Source: Blautia schinkii
GTDB lineage: Bacteria; Bacillota; Clostridia; Lachnospirales; Lachnospiraceae
NCBI RefSeq assembly: GCF_013304825.1
Contig: NZ_JAAWUO010000007.1
Location: 90,483-154,482 of the forward strand
DNA: 64,000 nucleotides
Direction of reading: 5' to 3'
A program made the translations under genes and the position numbers. How positions within the stretch are numbered: position 1 is the stretch's first letter; each line of letters starts with the position of its first letter. Below the pieces are notes generated by a model. The model ran no database searches. It was not told the DNA's origin and saw only the letters and a program-made list of their open reading frames with translations. Below, one piece after another: positions 26,045-35,489 of this stretch.

Positions 26045-27082
26045 CTATTCCATCTTTGCAAGTTCAGCCTGAATATATGCCAAAGAAGCAATCTTTTCTT
26101 TTGTTTCTTCCAAATTTAATCTCTTTGTATTATTAGAATTAAACTCTGTCAGAGTATTTCTCTTTTCATCACCGTCTTTGAAATATTTATCATAATTCAA
26201 GCCTCTGTTATCTGCCGGAACACGATAGAAATTCCCCATATCAACAGCTTTCGCACATTCTTCATTTGTAAGAAGTGTTTCATACATCTTCTCTCCATGA
26301 CGAATACCAATTACCTTAATATCCTCTTTCTTGCCACCAAACAGCTCGCACACTGCTTCAGCCTGTGTCTGAATTGTACAAGCTGGCGCTTTCTGAATCA
26401 GAAGATCTCCATTCTCGCCATGCTCGAATGCAAATAATACAAGATCAACAGCTTCCTCCAAGCTCATAATAAAACGTGTCATAGATGGTTCTGTCAAAGT
26501 AATCGGATTTCCCTGCTTGATCTGATCAATCCAAAGTGGAATAACTGAGCCACGACTGCACATAACATTTCCATAACGAGTACAGCAAATCTTTGTTTTT
26601 CCAGACATTCTAGATTTTGCAACCGCAACTTTTTCCTCGATTGCTTTTGTAATTCCCATTGCATTAATCGGATACGCTGCCTTATCTGTTGATAAGCAAA
26701 TAACAGACTCTACACCTTCCTCAATTGCTGCTGTAAGTACATTTTCTGTTCCAATGACATTTGTACGAACTGCCTCCATAGGGAAAAATTCGCATGATGG
26801 AACCTGCTTTAAAGCTGCTGCATGAAAGATGTAATCTACTCCTGGCATTGCGCCTCTTACAGACTGCAAATCACGAACATCTCCAATATAAAACTTAATT
26901 TTATCTGCTACTTCTGGCATTCTCGCCTGAAAATCGTGTCGCATGTCATCCTGCTTCTTTTCATCTCTTGAAAAAATACGAATCTCTCCAATATCTGTTT
27001 TAAGAAAACGATTCAAAACTGCATTCCCAAATGAACCAGTTCCACCAGTTATCATTAATGTTTTTCCTTTAAATAAACTCAT
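26045..27082 (-). CDS. capE: CapE-type UDP-GlcNAc 4,6-dehydratase/5-epimerase
   Basis: First enzyme of UDP-L-FucNAc synthesis. SDR with LMITGGTGSFGNAVLNRFL at the N-terminus, FSRDEKKQDDMRH, FYIGDVRDLQSV, AALKQVPSCEFFPMEAV, CLSTDKAAYPINAMG (the modified catalytic region lacking the usual Tyr-x3-Lys, as in FlaA1/CapE), and RYGNVMCSRGSVIPLW. The length of 345 residues is typical. AAAGGAG precedes the ATG. It follows the flippase and precedes the nuclease-like pair that separates it from capG and capF. Confidence 0.92.
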   Translation of the reverse strand: MSLFKGKTLMITGGTGSFGNAVLNRFLKTDIGEIRIFSRDEKKQDDMRHDFQARMPEVADKIKFYIGDVRDLQSVRGAMPGVDYIFHAAALKQVPSCEFFPMEAVRTNVIGTENVLTAAIEEGVESVICLSTDKAAYPINAMGITKAIEEKVAVAKSRMSGKTKICCTRYGNVMCSRGSVIPLWIDQIKQGNPITLTEPSMTRFIMSLEEAVDLVLFAFEHGENGDLLIQKAPACTIQTQAEAVCELFGGKKEDIKVIGIRHGEKMYETLLTNEECAKAVDMGNFYRVPADNRGLNYDKYFKDGDEKRNTLTEFNSNNTKRLNLEETKEKIASLAYIQAELAKME

Positions 27083-27106
27083 TTTTTTCTCCTTTTATTT
27101 TATATT

Positions 27107-28543
27107 TTATTTTTTCTTAATAACCAAACCCACAATTTTATTTTTTGTTACTTTCCAATAAATTAAACAAATTACTGCATATGTAATTATTCCTGTCAAA
27201 ACTTCAAAGAAAAGAGCAACAATTCCTCCATTAAAGCACAGAGCCACTACTCTTACAATTGTAAACATAATAACTCCGAACACCACATATATCATGGACT
27301 TAAAAAATGTAGTTAAACATGAAATATATTTATTCATTTTTATATATTGCCAAACACAACTCACCAATTCTGCCACTAATGTACCAATAACTGCTCCTAA
27401 TGCTCCTAACCTTGATATTAAAAACCAATTCACCACAAAATTAACACCTGCACCGCAAAATACAGACTCTATAAATATTTTTTCTTTATGATTTGGTATT
27501 AAATATTGCATTCGAGCAATTTCTGAAAGACCTTTTATTACAAGAACCGGGGATAGAGCAATAATTAATCTGATACATTCATCATAACCCTTCCCAAAAA
27601 AGAACGGTGTAAACTCTTTTGAAATTGCAGAAATTCCACATGCCATTGCTACAGCAACTACAATGATTAATTCAATAGAAAGTAAAAAAAGTTTTCTTGC
27701 TTCCTCTAATTTTCCTTCTTTATTTAAAGAAGTCATCCTCGGTAACATAACAGTCCCAACACCCGTTAATATGCCTATTGGAATGTTAATAATTTTATCA
27801 GCGTTATAGTAATAACCTACTTGTTTATAAGTACTTAATAAGCCCAACATCGTTTTATCCATAATGTGATAAACTGACATTGCCATCAATGGAACAAACA
27901 AAACTAAATTAGGTTTTATGTGGCTAACAATTTCAAACCATGAAATCTCTTTAATAGCTTTTAAGTCTATCTCTTTTGATGCAAAAAACCAAAGTATTGC
28001 ATTACTAAGAAACGTACTACCAGACATAATTACTGTGTATATCCAAAGATCACTCGGCTTTCTAACCAACATTAAAATTAATATTACAGAGCAAATTCGA
28101 ATAACCATATTTCTTGACACAGTTATCTTAAATTTCTCTACTCCAAAAAATAGCCAGTTAATATCGACCAATGATCCTAATAAGTAAAAAATTTGTAAAA
28201 AAGCTATGTATGTATTTTGAGAACATATCTGGGTCAAATAAAACGCATACACGCTTATTGAAATTACTGTACAACATAATTGAAGTATATAAATATTCCA
28301 AAACGTCCTACTTCTTTTTCCTCTATCTTTCCCACAATCTGCAATGGTTCTCGTTCCATAATTAACTACGCCAAGCATTGCAAATAATGTAAAATAATTA
28401 ACGATAGATTGTGTATATGAAAAAACCCCTTGCTTTTCAGCTCCCAATACTCTAGCTAAATATGGTGATGTAATTAATGGAATACATGTGTTTAATATTT
28501 GATATATCGTTTGATAACCTAAATTCTTTTTAAGTTTACTCAT
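27107..28543 (-). CDS. Wzx-type repeat-unit flippase
   Basis: A 478-residue polytopic protein with about 12-14 hydrophobic spans, of the polysaccharide-exporter branch of the MOP superfamily. It begins KKNLGYQTIYQILNTCIPLI then TSPYLARVLG, the usual first helix and loop of Wzx proteins, and has YFTLFAMLGVVNYGTR and GIGILTGVGTVMLPR-like segments. It would turn the undecaprenyl-linked repeat unit to the outer face for polymerisation. It lies between the polymerase and capE, as in many Wzx/Wzy loci. GAGGAT precedes the ATG. Confidence 0.9.
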   Translation of the reverse strand: MSKLKKNLGYQTIYQILNTCIPLITSPYLARVLGAEKQGVFSYTQSIVNYFTLFAMLGVVNYGTRTIADCGKDRGKRSRTFWNIYILQLCCTVISISVYAFYLTQICSQNTYIAFLQIFYLLGSLVDINWLFFGVEKFKITVSRNMVIRICSVILILMLVRKPSDLWIYTVIMSGSTFLSNAILWFFASKEIDLKAIKEISWFEIVSHIKPNLVLFVPLMAMSVYHIMDKTMLGLLSTYKQVGYYYNADKIINIPIGILTGVGTVMLPRMTSLNKEGKLEEARKLFLLSIELIIVVAVAMACGISAISKEFTPFFFGKGYDECIRLIIALSPVLVIKGLSEIARMQYLIPNHKEKIFIESVFCGAGVNFVVNWFLISRLGALGAVIGTLVAELVSCVWQYIKMNKYISCLTTFFKSMIYVVFGVIMFTIVRVVALCFNGGIVALFFEVLTGIITYAVICLIYWKVTKNKIVGLVIKKK

Positions 28544-28748
28544 TTTTTATCCTCAAAAATTTCTTTAAATATCTTTTATGGAAAATATGTACGATTCAAA
28601 ATATCTACAATCTGTTTTATTAAACTAATCATTATAAAATCTATATATACAAATTTATTATCTCTAAACTTCTATAAATAAAATCGTAGTATATTAAATA
28701 CATACATTATATAACTCTCGTTATATCCCTCTTCCATATAAATCCACC
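28544..28748. other. AT-rich gap within the capsule locus
   Basis: About 205 bases between the polymerase and flippase genes with very low GC. A TATAAT on the minus strand (28631-28636) has no convincing -35, so an internal promoter is only possible. No gene, hairpin or repeat is supported here. Confidence 0.3.
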
Positions 28749-30002
28749 TCAAATCTTCAGACTAACTTTTGACATAATATACATAGGAAGCATATAAAAC
28801 CATATCACAATCGTCATATATTGACACCAATCACCTCGTTGTCCACTAATAACAATAAATACCGCAAATATGTAATAACATATATTTTGCAAACAATGAT
28901 CTGCACCTGATTCTAATCTTCGATAATATCTTTTGTCTAATTTACCACATACCGTTCCCCACAAAAAAGGAAACAGCACTATACCAAAATATCCTAATAT
29001 AGCATATCCTTCTCCTAAAACACTATTACCAGCAGTAGAATAACCCGATGCAGCTTTCATAGGATTAATATATTTCAAAACTTGCATACTAAGTGGCTCT
29101 GGTTTATTTGTCCATATTTCTCTTGGAACAAATGCAAAAATAGGTTTGAGATAAACTATTGGGTTAATATATGGGGGATTTTTTTTAAGTAATTCATCAA
29201 ACCAATAATAACTAGAACTAAAGTCTGTACTCTCAAACACATATTCAAGATCTAACATATCTGAAAAGCTTCTGCCTGTATTTAATCCGAAAGTTCTCAC
29301 AAAGTTCATTGCAACCAACACTGTTCCTATACCGACAATACCAGCAACTACCAAAAATAGCTGTTTACGTTGTGGTTTATTTCGTATTTCATAAATTAGA
29401 ATCATCGCTACAATTGAAATCAAAAAAATTCTAGTAAATCCAAATAATACTGTTTCTAAAATATATATACATAAACATATAACACTATTTATTTTCTGTT
29501 TGGATGATTCTGCAGTCATCCATAAACAAAGTATACAAGGGACAAGCAAATGTACGGAAAAAACATACGAGCTGCTACTTGAATCGTTTTCCAGTGCAAA
29601 TTGTTTTGCAGTCATATTTCCAGCTAGTATAGATGTTATTCCTGATGTCCCCAATTTACTTATTAATACCACTATCGATAATGCAAAAAAAGCCCAAAAG
29701 CATATATTGGCTATTCTATATTTGGGGAATAATAAAATTCCAATAGTATTAGTTCTACCCTTTCCCCACACGAGTCTACTTCCAAAAGTAAGTCCTATAA
29801 AATAGCAAACGATTCCAACTAATGCCACTACATCAATTAATACTTTTTTTTCAAAATTAATATTTTTCTCATACAGCGGATATACTACAAATATCAATAT
29901 ATAGCAAAATACCCACAGTGAGGAAGATGACACTAATCTGTTATTTTTATAATTATATAAAATTATCAGACATGCCATAATAAAAATTAACAATTTAAGC
30001 AT
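28749..30002 (-). CDS. Wzy-type oligosaccharide repeat-unit polymerase
   Basis: About 417 residues with some 11-12 hydrophobic segments and a larger extracytoplasmic loop in the second half (roughly 255-310, containing FAFVPREIWTNKPEPLS). That PREIWxxKP pattern is common in the O-antigen polymerase family of Gram-positive capsule loci. It would join repeat units on the outer face. Two ATGs are possible; the one at 30002 has GGAG seven bases upstream and is preferred to 30008, which nearly touches it. The position between a glycosyltransferase and Wzx fits the role. Confidence 0.82.
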   Translation of the reverse strand: MLKLLIFIMACLIILYNYKNNRLVSSSSLWVFCYILIFVVYPLYEKNINFEKKVLIDVVALVGIVCYFIGLTFGSRLVWGKGRTNTIGILLFPKYRIANICFWAFFALSIVVLISKLGTSGITSILAGNMTAKQFALENDSSSSSYVFSVHLLVPCILCLWMTAESSKQKINSVICLCIYILETVLFGFTRIFLISIVAMILIYEIRNKPQRKQLFLVVAGIVGIGTVLVAMNFVRTFGLNTGRSFSDMLDLEYVFESTDFSSSYYWFDELLKKNPPYINPIVYLKPIFAFVPREIWTNKPEPLSMQVLKYINPMKAASGYSTAGNSVLGEGYAILGYFGIVLFPFLWGTVCGKLDKRYYRRLESGADHCLQNICYYIFAVFIVISGQRGDWCQYMTIVIWFYMLPMYIMSKVSLKI

Positions 30003-30020
30003 TTTCATACTCCATTTTCT

Positions 30021-31238
30021 TTAACCATTTTTCCATACAAGTACATCATTCAAGTACTTTTTTGCGATTTCAGAATCCCTATAACCGTAAGCGGTTAATA
30101 CCGCCTGCTTCCTAATTTCTTCCACTTTTTGTTTTGACTCTTTTTCAATTCTATTCAATGTTTCTACCAACTCATCCGTATCTCCCTGTTTTGATAAAAA
30201 TCCATTTTTTCCATCAATAATTACTCCATCTACTCCTCCCGCTTTTGAGGCAATTGTGACACAACCAGCTAACATAGCTTCAATATAAACCATACCAAAA
30301 GTTTCATTATCACTAACCATGATAAAACAATATGATTTTTTCATCATTTTATATACTTCATCTCTTGGTAGTTGTCCATGAAAAATAATATTTTTTTCAA
30401 TTTTAAGATCTTTTGATAACTGTTTTAACTTAGCTTCTTCAGCTCCCTCTCCAACAATATGGAGAATTGCTTTGTCTTGATATTTTTTATGCAAGGCTCG
30501 AATAATGACATCGACATTCTTATATTTGACCAAGCGTCCAACATATATAAAATTTAAACTATCTTCCAACTCTAACGAATTAATATTTTCCATTTGTTGC
30601 TCTGCTAAATCATCTGGAATTCCTGAATAGCAAATAAATGGTTTTTTCATTAAATTTAGTTTTTTCATTACATAATTTGCATATGTTTCATTTCTACAAC
30701 CAACTGCATCTAACTTCTTTATATTCTCAATTAAATTGAATTTTTCAATATTTTTTTCCGAACAATCGCCATGAAAAACCATTGAAATTTTCGCATTGTA
30801 TTTTTCTCCTAATTTCACGATTAAATCAATTTGAGGATTAACCCAATGTGAAATAATAACTTCTGGTATAAATTTTTCTCTATCTAAAATATTTTCTATT
30901 TTTTTTATTTGGCCATTTATTCTTATTTTACTAAATTTTCCATGTGGTAAAGCTTTCTTTAACGGTAGCCTAAAAATTTTTACCCCATTCGTCCTAGTTA
31001 TCAATGTTTTTCTTGCAGATTTTACTGGAAAATTGTGTCCTAATTTAGATTCCATTTTTTTCCTTACAAATTCAGGAATCCAATAAAACGGTAAAGGAAA
31101 GCAACTATTATTATGTACTACAATAATATCATGTCCTTGTTCAGCCCACTTATCGCAAAAATACTTTACTGTTGGTGTCACTATCTCAGATCCATCATCC
31201 GGTTCCGGATATACACTTGTTAAAACTAATATTTTCAT
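30021..31238 (-). CDS. Glycosyltransferase family 4
   Basis: A 405-residue GT-B glycosyltransferase. The N-terminus KILVLTSVYPEPDDGSE is typical of GT4. The C-terminal half has LNFIYVGRLVKYKNVDVIIRA split around the nucleotide site, IFHGQLPRDEVYKMM, and the sugar-nucleotide motif SDNETFGMVYIEAM followed by SKAGGVDGVI. It would add one sugar to the lipid-linked repeat unit on the cytoplasmic face. Donor and linkage are not readable. GGAG lies seven bases before the ATG. Confidence 0.9.
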   Translation of the reverse strand: MKILVLTSVYPEPDDGSEIVTPTVKYFCDKWAEQGHDIIVVHNNSCFPLPFYWIPEFVRKKMESKLGHNFPVKSARKTLITRTNGVKIFRLPLKKALPHGKFSKIRINGQIKKIENILDREKFIPEVIISHWVNPQIDLIVKLGEKYNAKISMVFHGDCSEKNIEKFNLIENIKKLDAVGCRNETYANYVMKKLNLMKKPFICYSGIPDDLAEQQMENINSLELEDSLNFIYVGRLVKYKNVDVIIRALHKKYQDKAILHIVGEGAEEAKLKQLSKDLKIEKNIIFHGQLPRDEVYKMMKKSYCFIMVSDNETFGMVYIEAMLAGCVTIASKAGGVDGVIIDGKNGFLSKQGDTDELVETLNRIEKESKQKVEEIRKQAVLTAYGYRDSEIAKKYLNDVLVWKNG

Positions 31239-31276
31239 TTTCCCACTCCACTGTTGACCTATAATACCTAGTCTAA

Positions 31277-32485
31277 TTATTTCTTAAAATGCTTCATTAT
31301 TATGTTATATCCTGTTTTCGTTGAATAATATTCATTTAAGTAATTCCATTCCACATCTGCAACATTTCCAATTTGCATTATTTTTTCTGTACATTTCCCA
31401 AATGCTTCAACATTATTACTTTCACACCAATTTCCAAATCCAGCATTTTCTACAATACGACCTATATCCGTATTTAAATCTGTGCAAGCCAACACCGGAA
31501 TTTTCGCTTGCATATAACTCAATAATCGGCTGGGAAAATTAGGTATAGTAAAGCGATGATCCAAAAAAATCATTCCTACATCGCATGCTCCTACCATAGT
31601 ATCGTAATCTTCTTGAGGCAATCTTTTCATCAATCTTATATTATTCTGATTGCTACTTTTTACAAATTCCTCAATTTTTCCATATTCAGTGCCATCTCCT
31701 ACAATAAGGAAATAATTATCCTTACTGTTTTCTTGGCTATGTAAACACTCTATCAAAAAATCTATTCCTTGTGGTTTTCCCAAGTTACCACCATAAACAA
31801 ACACCTTTTTTTCTAAAGGAATATCATATTTTTTTCTAATGCTTCTGCGTTCTTCTTCGTTTATAGATTTATCCACTACTTCAATACAATTTGGACACAC
31901 TTCCACTTTATAATCATCAATCTCTGGGTTGTTTTGTTTTACATATTCTACATTTGCCGGACTCATACAGCCAATATAGTCTGATAAGCCATAAAGCTTT
32001 TTTTCTTTGTTACGGAAAAATTTATACAAAATTCCCTTAATACCAGATTTACTCATCATACCTATATCTACAGCATTCTGAGGAAAAATGTCTTTAAGCA
32101 AAAGATATGTTTTTGCATTATCTCTACGCTTTACATATTCTATTGCATTGCAAAACGTAATCGGAGGCGTCGAGTACATAACAAGATCAAATTTAACATT
32201 TGAATAATATTTTTTTATTGCTTTAATAAAAATTGGCTCTATTGACAACTGGGCAAGACCTTTTTCTATTAAACTTACCATTCCTGTTACATTTCCAGTT
32301 CTCACATGAAGCATGTGAATTCCATTTTTTTCTTCATGCGCAGTCTGAAGTCCTGTTCTTTTTTCATATGGACTAATTGTATATACAGAATGTCCGGCAT
32401 CACGAAAATAGCGTAATAAATCGCAATATATTGTATGTTCTTCAATATCATCCATTTTTCCTATTGTCATAAATAAAACATTCAT
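31277..32485 (-). CDS. Glycosyltransferase family 4, WbuB-like
   Basis: A 402-residue GT4 enzyme. Segments such as LVMYSTPPITFCNAIEYV, LLLKDIFPQNAVDIGMM, and VFVYGGNLGKPQGIDFLIEC resemble WbuB/WbpH-type transferases, which in known loci transfer N-acetyl-L-fucosamine. The locus makes UDP-L-FucNAc, so that donor is a reasonable inference. GAGGTG precedes the ATG at 32485, and it follows the ATP-grasp gene by five bases. Confidence 0.87.
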   Translation of the reverse strand: MNVLFMTIGKMDDIEEHTIYCDLLRYFRDAGHSVYTISPYEKRTGLQTAHEEKNGIHMLHVRTGNVTGMVSLIEKGLAQLSIEPIFIKAIKKYYSNVKFDLVMYSTPPITFCNAIEYVKRRDNAKTYLLLKDIFPQNAVDIGMMSKSGIKGILYKFFRNKEKKLYGLSDYIGCMSPANVEYVKQNNPEIDDYKVEVCPNCIEVVDKSINEEERRSIRKKYDIPLEKKVFVYGGNLGKPQGIDFLIECLHSQENSKDNYFLIVGDGTEYGKIEEFVKSSNQNNIRLMKRLPQEDYDTMVGACDVGMIFLDHRFTIPNFPSRLLSYMQAKIPVLACTDLNTDIGRIVENAGFGNWCESNNVEAFGKCTEKIMQIGNVADVEWNYLNEYYSTKTGYNIIMKHFKK

Positions 32486-32490
32486 ATATA

Positions 32491-33459
32491 TTACACCTCA
32501 AAATTCTTTATACAAATTTCATTGTACTTCATCATATAAATGTCTGATTTATATGTTCCAATAGCTGACTTATTAATATTTCCTTCAAGATTGTTTTCTA
32601 TCAGTTTCATATGGTCACATCCACTCTCATACGCATGAGGATATCCCCCGCCAAAACGTGGATTAACTTCTGATATATAATACTCTCCATCAATATCAAA
32701 AATATCAATATCAATCTGGCCTCTATATCCAGCTTTTGAAACAAATTTCTTAATAAGGTCAAATAACTTATCATCCTTAAAAGAAACAGCTTTATCGGTT
32801 TCTCCAGCTCTCATTTTTAATTTCTTCTTTGTAAAAATGGAAACAATTTCTCCAGAAATCATATCAATATATACATCTGCACCTATTTCTTGTCCATTAA
32901 GAAATTCTTGAATCATAAGTCCCTCATCATGTGCAAATAACAATTCTACTGTTTCCTTATCATAAACTTTTGAAATAGCAATACTTGCGCTTCCTCTCGC
33001 CGGTTTCACAAATACTGGATATGTTATTGTTTTATTATCAATATCTTTATAGAACTCTTCCTTATCCATATAAGATTTTGCACAATTATATCCATTTTTG
33101 TTAAGCCACAAAAACATCTGATATTTGTCTAACGACATTTCGCACAGTTCATATGAAGAACCAATTACTTTTACACCGATATCTTCAAATTTTTTTTCAT
33201 TCTGAGCAAGCAACGATAATTCTGGATCTATTAATGATAAAACACCACTGATGTTTTCTTTTTTACATATATCAAAAATAATGTCCATATATTCCGGATC
33301 TGTCATTTTAGGAACAATATAGTACTTATCTGCTTCATATATTGCAGGTGCCAGTTTACTCATATCAGTTGCAACAACCTTCCCATTTCCTGCAAGCGTT
33401 TTTACAAAGTATTCAACTATTTTATTTCTAGTTCCTGCACTTAAAATCAATATATTCAT
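32491..33459 (-). CDS. ATP-grasp ligase of the capsule locus
   Basis: A 322-residue ATP-grasp protein of the carbamoyl-phosphate-synthase-like type. It starts NILILSAGTRNKIVEYFVK, has a pre-ATP-grasp domain, FVKPARGSASIAI as the nucleotide loop, MIQEFLNGQEIGADVY, and the metal site YISEVNPRFGGGYPHAYESG. Such enzymes form amide or peptide bonds through acyl-phosphates. In a capsule cluster it could amidate an acidic sugar such as glucuronate, or attach an amino acid. TAAAGGAG precedes the ATG. It follows the PglC-like transferase by 18 bases. Confidence 0.85.
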   Translation of the reverse strand: MNILILSAGTRNKIVEYFVKTLAGNGKVVATDMSKLAPAIYEADKYYIVPKMTDPEYMDIIFDICKKENISGVLSLIDPELSLLAQNEKKFEDIGVKVIGSSYELCEMSLDKYQMFLWLNKNGYNCAKSYMDKEEFYKDIDNKTITYPVFVKPARGSASIAISKVYDKETVELLFAHDEGLMIQEFLNGQEIGADVYIDMISGEIVSIFTKKKLKMRAGETDKAVSFKDDKLFDLIKKFVSKAGYRGQIDIDIFDIDGEYYISEVNPRFGGGYPHAYESGCDHMKLIENNLEGNINKSAIGTYKSDIYMMKYNEICIKNFEV

Positions 33460-33477
33460 AATGTGTTACTCCTTTAA

Positions 33478-34146
33478 TTACTTATTACTATTTTCATTCT
33501 TTAACTTTTCCGCACGTATTTCTGCCATATTACCTTCTGTTTTATTCGTATCAGTTGCAATATTGCTATGTGATAAGAATTTTTTTACCGTTTGAAATAT
33601 AATTTTTACATCTCCTAAAAACGTGATTTTTTCAGTGTATTGAACATCCAACTCAAATCGTTTATCCCAGTCTAAATAATTTCTTCCATTAACTTGTGCT
33701 AATCCAGATAAGCCAGGTCGAACATCATGTCTATGTCGTTCTCGTTCTGTATACCAAGGAAGATAAGATGGCAGCAACGGCCTTGGTCCTAAGATGCTCA
33801 TATCGCCTTTGGCTATATTAAACGCTTCTGGCAGTTCGTCTAAACTAGTTGCTCTAAGCATTTTTCCAAATTTGGTAAGTCTCTCACTATCTGGCAATAA
33901 CTTTCCATTTTCGTCCTTTGCATCTGTCATTGTTCTAAACTTATATAATTTAAATATTTTTTCATCTTTTCCTGGTCTATCCTGTGTAAAAATCACTGGA
34001 GAACCCAATTTCACTCTAACCAATATTGCAATTATCAGATACAACCATGAAAAAACTATTATTGCTATTAAACTACATATCAAATCTAATGGTCTTTTTA
34101 TATATTTTTCATATGGACCATATGGCTTATGCTTTATTTTTTCCAT
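33478..34146 (-). CDS. PglC-like phosphoglycosyl transferase
   Basis: A 222-residue monotopic sugar-phosphate transferase that starts repeat units by loading a sugar-1-phosphate on undecaprenyl phosphate. One N-terminal re-entrant hydrophobic helix (about 18-40) begins KRPLDLICSLIAI; then FTQDRPGKDEKIFKLYKFRT, the catalytic Asp-Glu pair in ATSLDELPE, GDMSILGPRPLLPSYLPW, and VRPGLSGLAQVNGRNYLDW. This is the PglC/WlaG group, preferring diNAc-bacillosamine-type sugars. The adjacent PglE-, PglF- and PglD-like genes supply that donor. A second, truncated copy is present at 41970-42503. Confidence 0.9.
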   Translation of the reverse strand: MEKIKHKPYGPYEKYIKRPLDLICSLIAIIVFSWLYLIIAILVRVKLGSPVIFTQDRPGKDEKIFKLYKFRTMTDAKDENGKLLPDSERLTKFGKMLRATSLDELPEAFNIAKGDMSILGPRPLLPSYLPWYTERERHRHDVRPGLSGLAQVNGRNYLDWDKRFELDVQYTEKITFLGDVKIIFQTVKKFLSHSNIATDTNKTEGNMAEIRAEKLKNENSNK

Positions 34147-34162
34147 TACAAATTCCTCTATT

Positions 34163-35446
34163 TTACTCGAAGCAACACTTAATCACTTCAATAATTCTAT
34201 CCTGCTGCTCTGCTGTCATTTTATTATCACTTGGCAAGCATAATCCTCTTGTAAAAATGTCCATTCCCACATCAACAACTCCACCTGCAATATAAGCATT
34301 TGATCTGGCACGTCCATTTCCATCTCTGACGACAAATGGATTTAAGCGATAAATTGGCTGCATATGCATCGGTTTCCAAATTGGACGTCCTTCTGCATTG
34401 ATAGACGCAATTGCTTCCAAAATCTCTGTCGGGCAAGACTTTCCTGTTTCTTTCACATAACATACATCCTGCTCGCCACGAACCTGTTTACACATTGCAT
34501 CCATATCAATAATCATGCAAGACAGCCAATAGTTTGGTTCAGAGTTTTCCAGATCCATTGGATTCATAGATACTGGCAGTCCTTTTAAGCCCTCTTTATA
34601 TCTCTCATAAATTGCTTTCTTCTGTGCAATATGCTCTTTCAGATAAGGAAACTGTCCACGAACAACACCAGCAACCACATTACTCATCCGATAGTTGTAT
34701 CCCAGTTCTTCATGCTGATACCATGCAGCATTTTCTCTCGCCTGAGTTGACCACTTACGAACCTTATTTGCTGCTTCTTCATCATCTGTCAGGAAGCATC
34801 CACCAGCACTACCAGTAATAATCTTGTTTCCATTAAAGGAAATCGTATTATACTTTCCAAATGTGCCAGTCTGTACTCCCTTATATGTAGCTCCCATAGA
34901 TTCTGCAGCATCTTCTACCAGAATTGCATTATGTTTCTTGATAACGGCATTTAATTCGTCTACTTTTCCTGGTGTTCCATAAAGGTGAGCAACTACTACT
35001 ACCTTCGTATCCGGATAAATTTCAAATGCTTTTTCAAGTGCCACCGGGTCCATATTCCATGTGTCATATTCCGTGTCAATGAATACCGGTTCACCGCCCT
35101 CGTAAACAACAGGATTTACAGTGGCATCAAAAGTCATATCTGAACAAAAAACTTTCTTTCCTTCCAATGCACCATGTCCAACTTTTGGCATACCATATGC
35201 TTCAATACCAGCTAATTTCATAGCAAGATGCAATGATGCTGTTCCGGCAGATAATGCAACTGCATGTTTGCATCCAATATATTCACATGCCATTCTTTCA
35301 ACTTCGTTGATATTTTTTCCAACTGTGGACATCCAGTTTGTTTCATACGCTTCTTTCACATATTCAATTTCCGGACCATGCATAGTCGGACTGCTCAACC
35401 AAACCTTTGATTCAAATTTTTCAAAATTATTGTTCTCTTTAAACAT
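34163..35446 (-). CDS. PglE-like sugar aminotransferase (copy 1)
   Basis: A 427-residue PLP enzyme of the DegT/DnrJ/EryC1/StrS family that aminates C4 of a 4-keto-6-deoxy UDP-sugar. It shows WLSSPTMHGPEIEYVKEAY, ALSAGTASLHLAMKLAG, DTEYDTWNMDP, EDAAESMGATYKG, SFNGNKIITGSAGG with the PLP-binding Lys, and YNYRMSNVVAGVVRGQ. It differs from the copy at 42525-43808 at about 30 of 427 positions by eye. GAGGTAATT precedes the ATG. It lies between the PglF-like and PglC-like genes. Confidence 0.92.
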   Translation of the reverse strand: MFKENNNFEKFESKVWLSSPTMHGPEIEYVKEAYETNWMSTVGKNINEVERMACEYIGCKHAVALSAGTASLHLAMKLAGIEAYGMPKVGHGALEGKKVFCSDMTFDATVNPVVYEGGEPVFIDTEYDTWNMDPVALEKAFEIYPDTKVVVVAHLYGTPGKVDELNAVIKKHNAILVEDAAESMGATYKGVQTGTFGKYNTISFNGNKIITGSAGGCFLTDDEEAANKVRKWSTQARENAAWYQHEELGYNYRMSNVVAGVVRGQFPYLKEHIAQKKAIYERYKEGLKGLPVSMNPMDLENSEPNYWLSCMIIDMDAMCKQVRGEQDVCYVKETGKSCPTEILEAIASINAEGRPIWKPMHMQPIYRLNPFVVRDGNGRARSNAYIAGGVVDVGMDIFTRGLCLPSDNKMTAEQQDRIIEVIKCCFE

Positions 35447-35489
35447 ATGTAATTACCTCTTTTATATCGCTCCATGTTGTGGTTATTCT

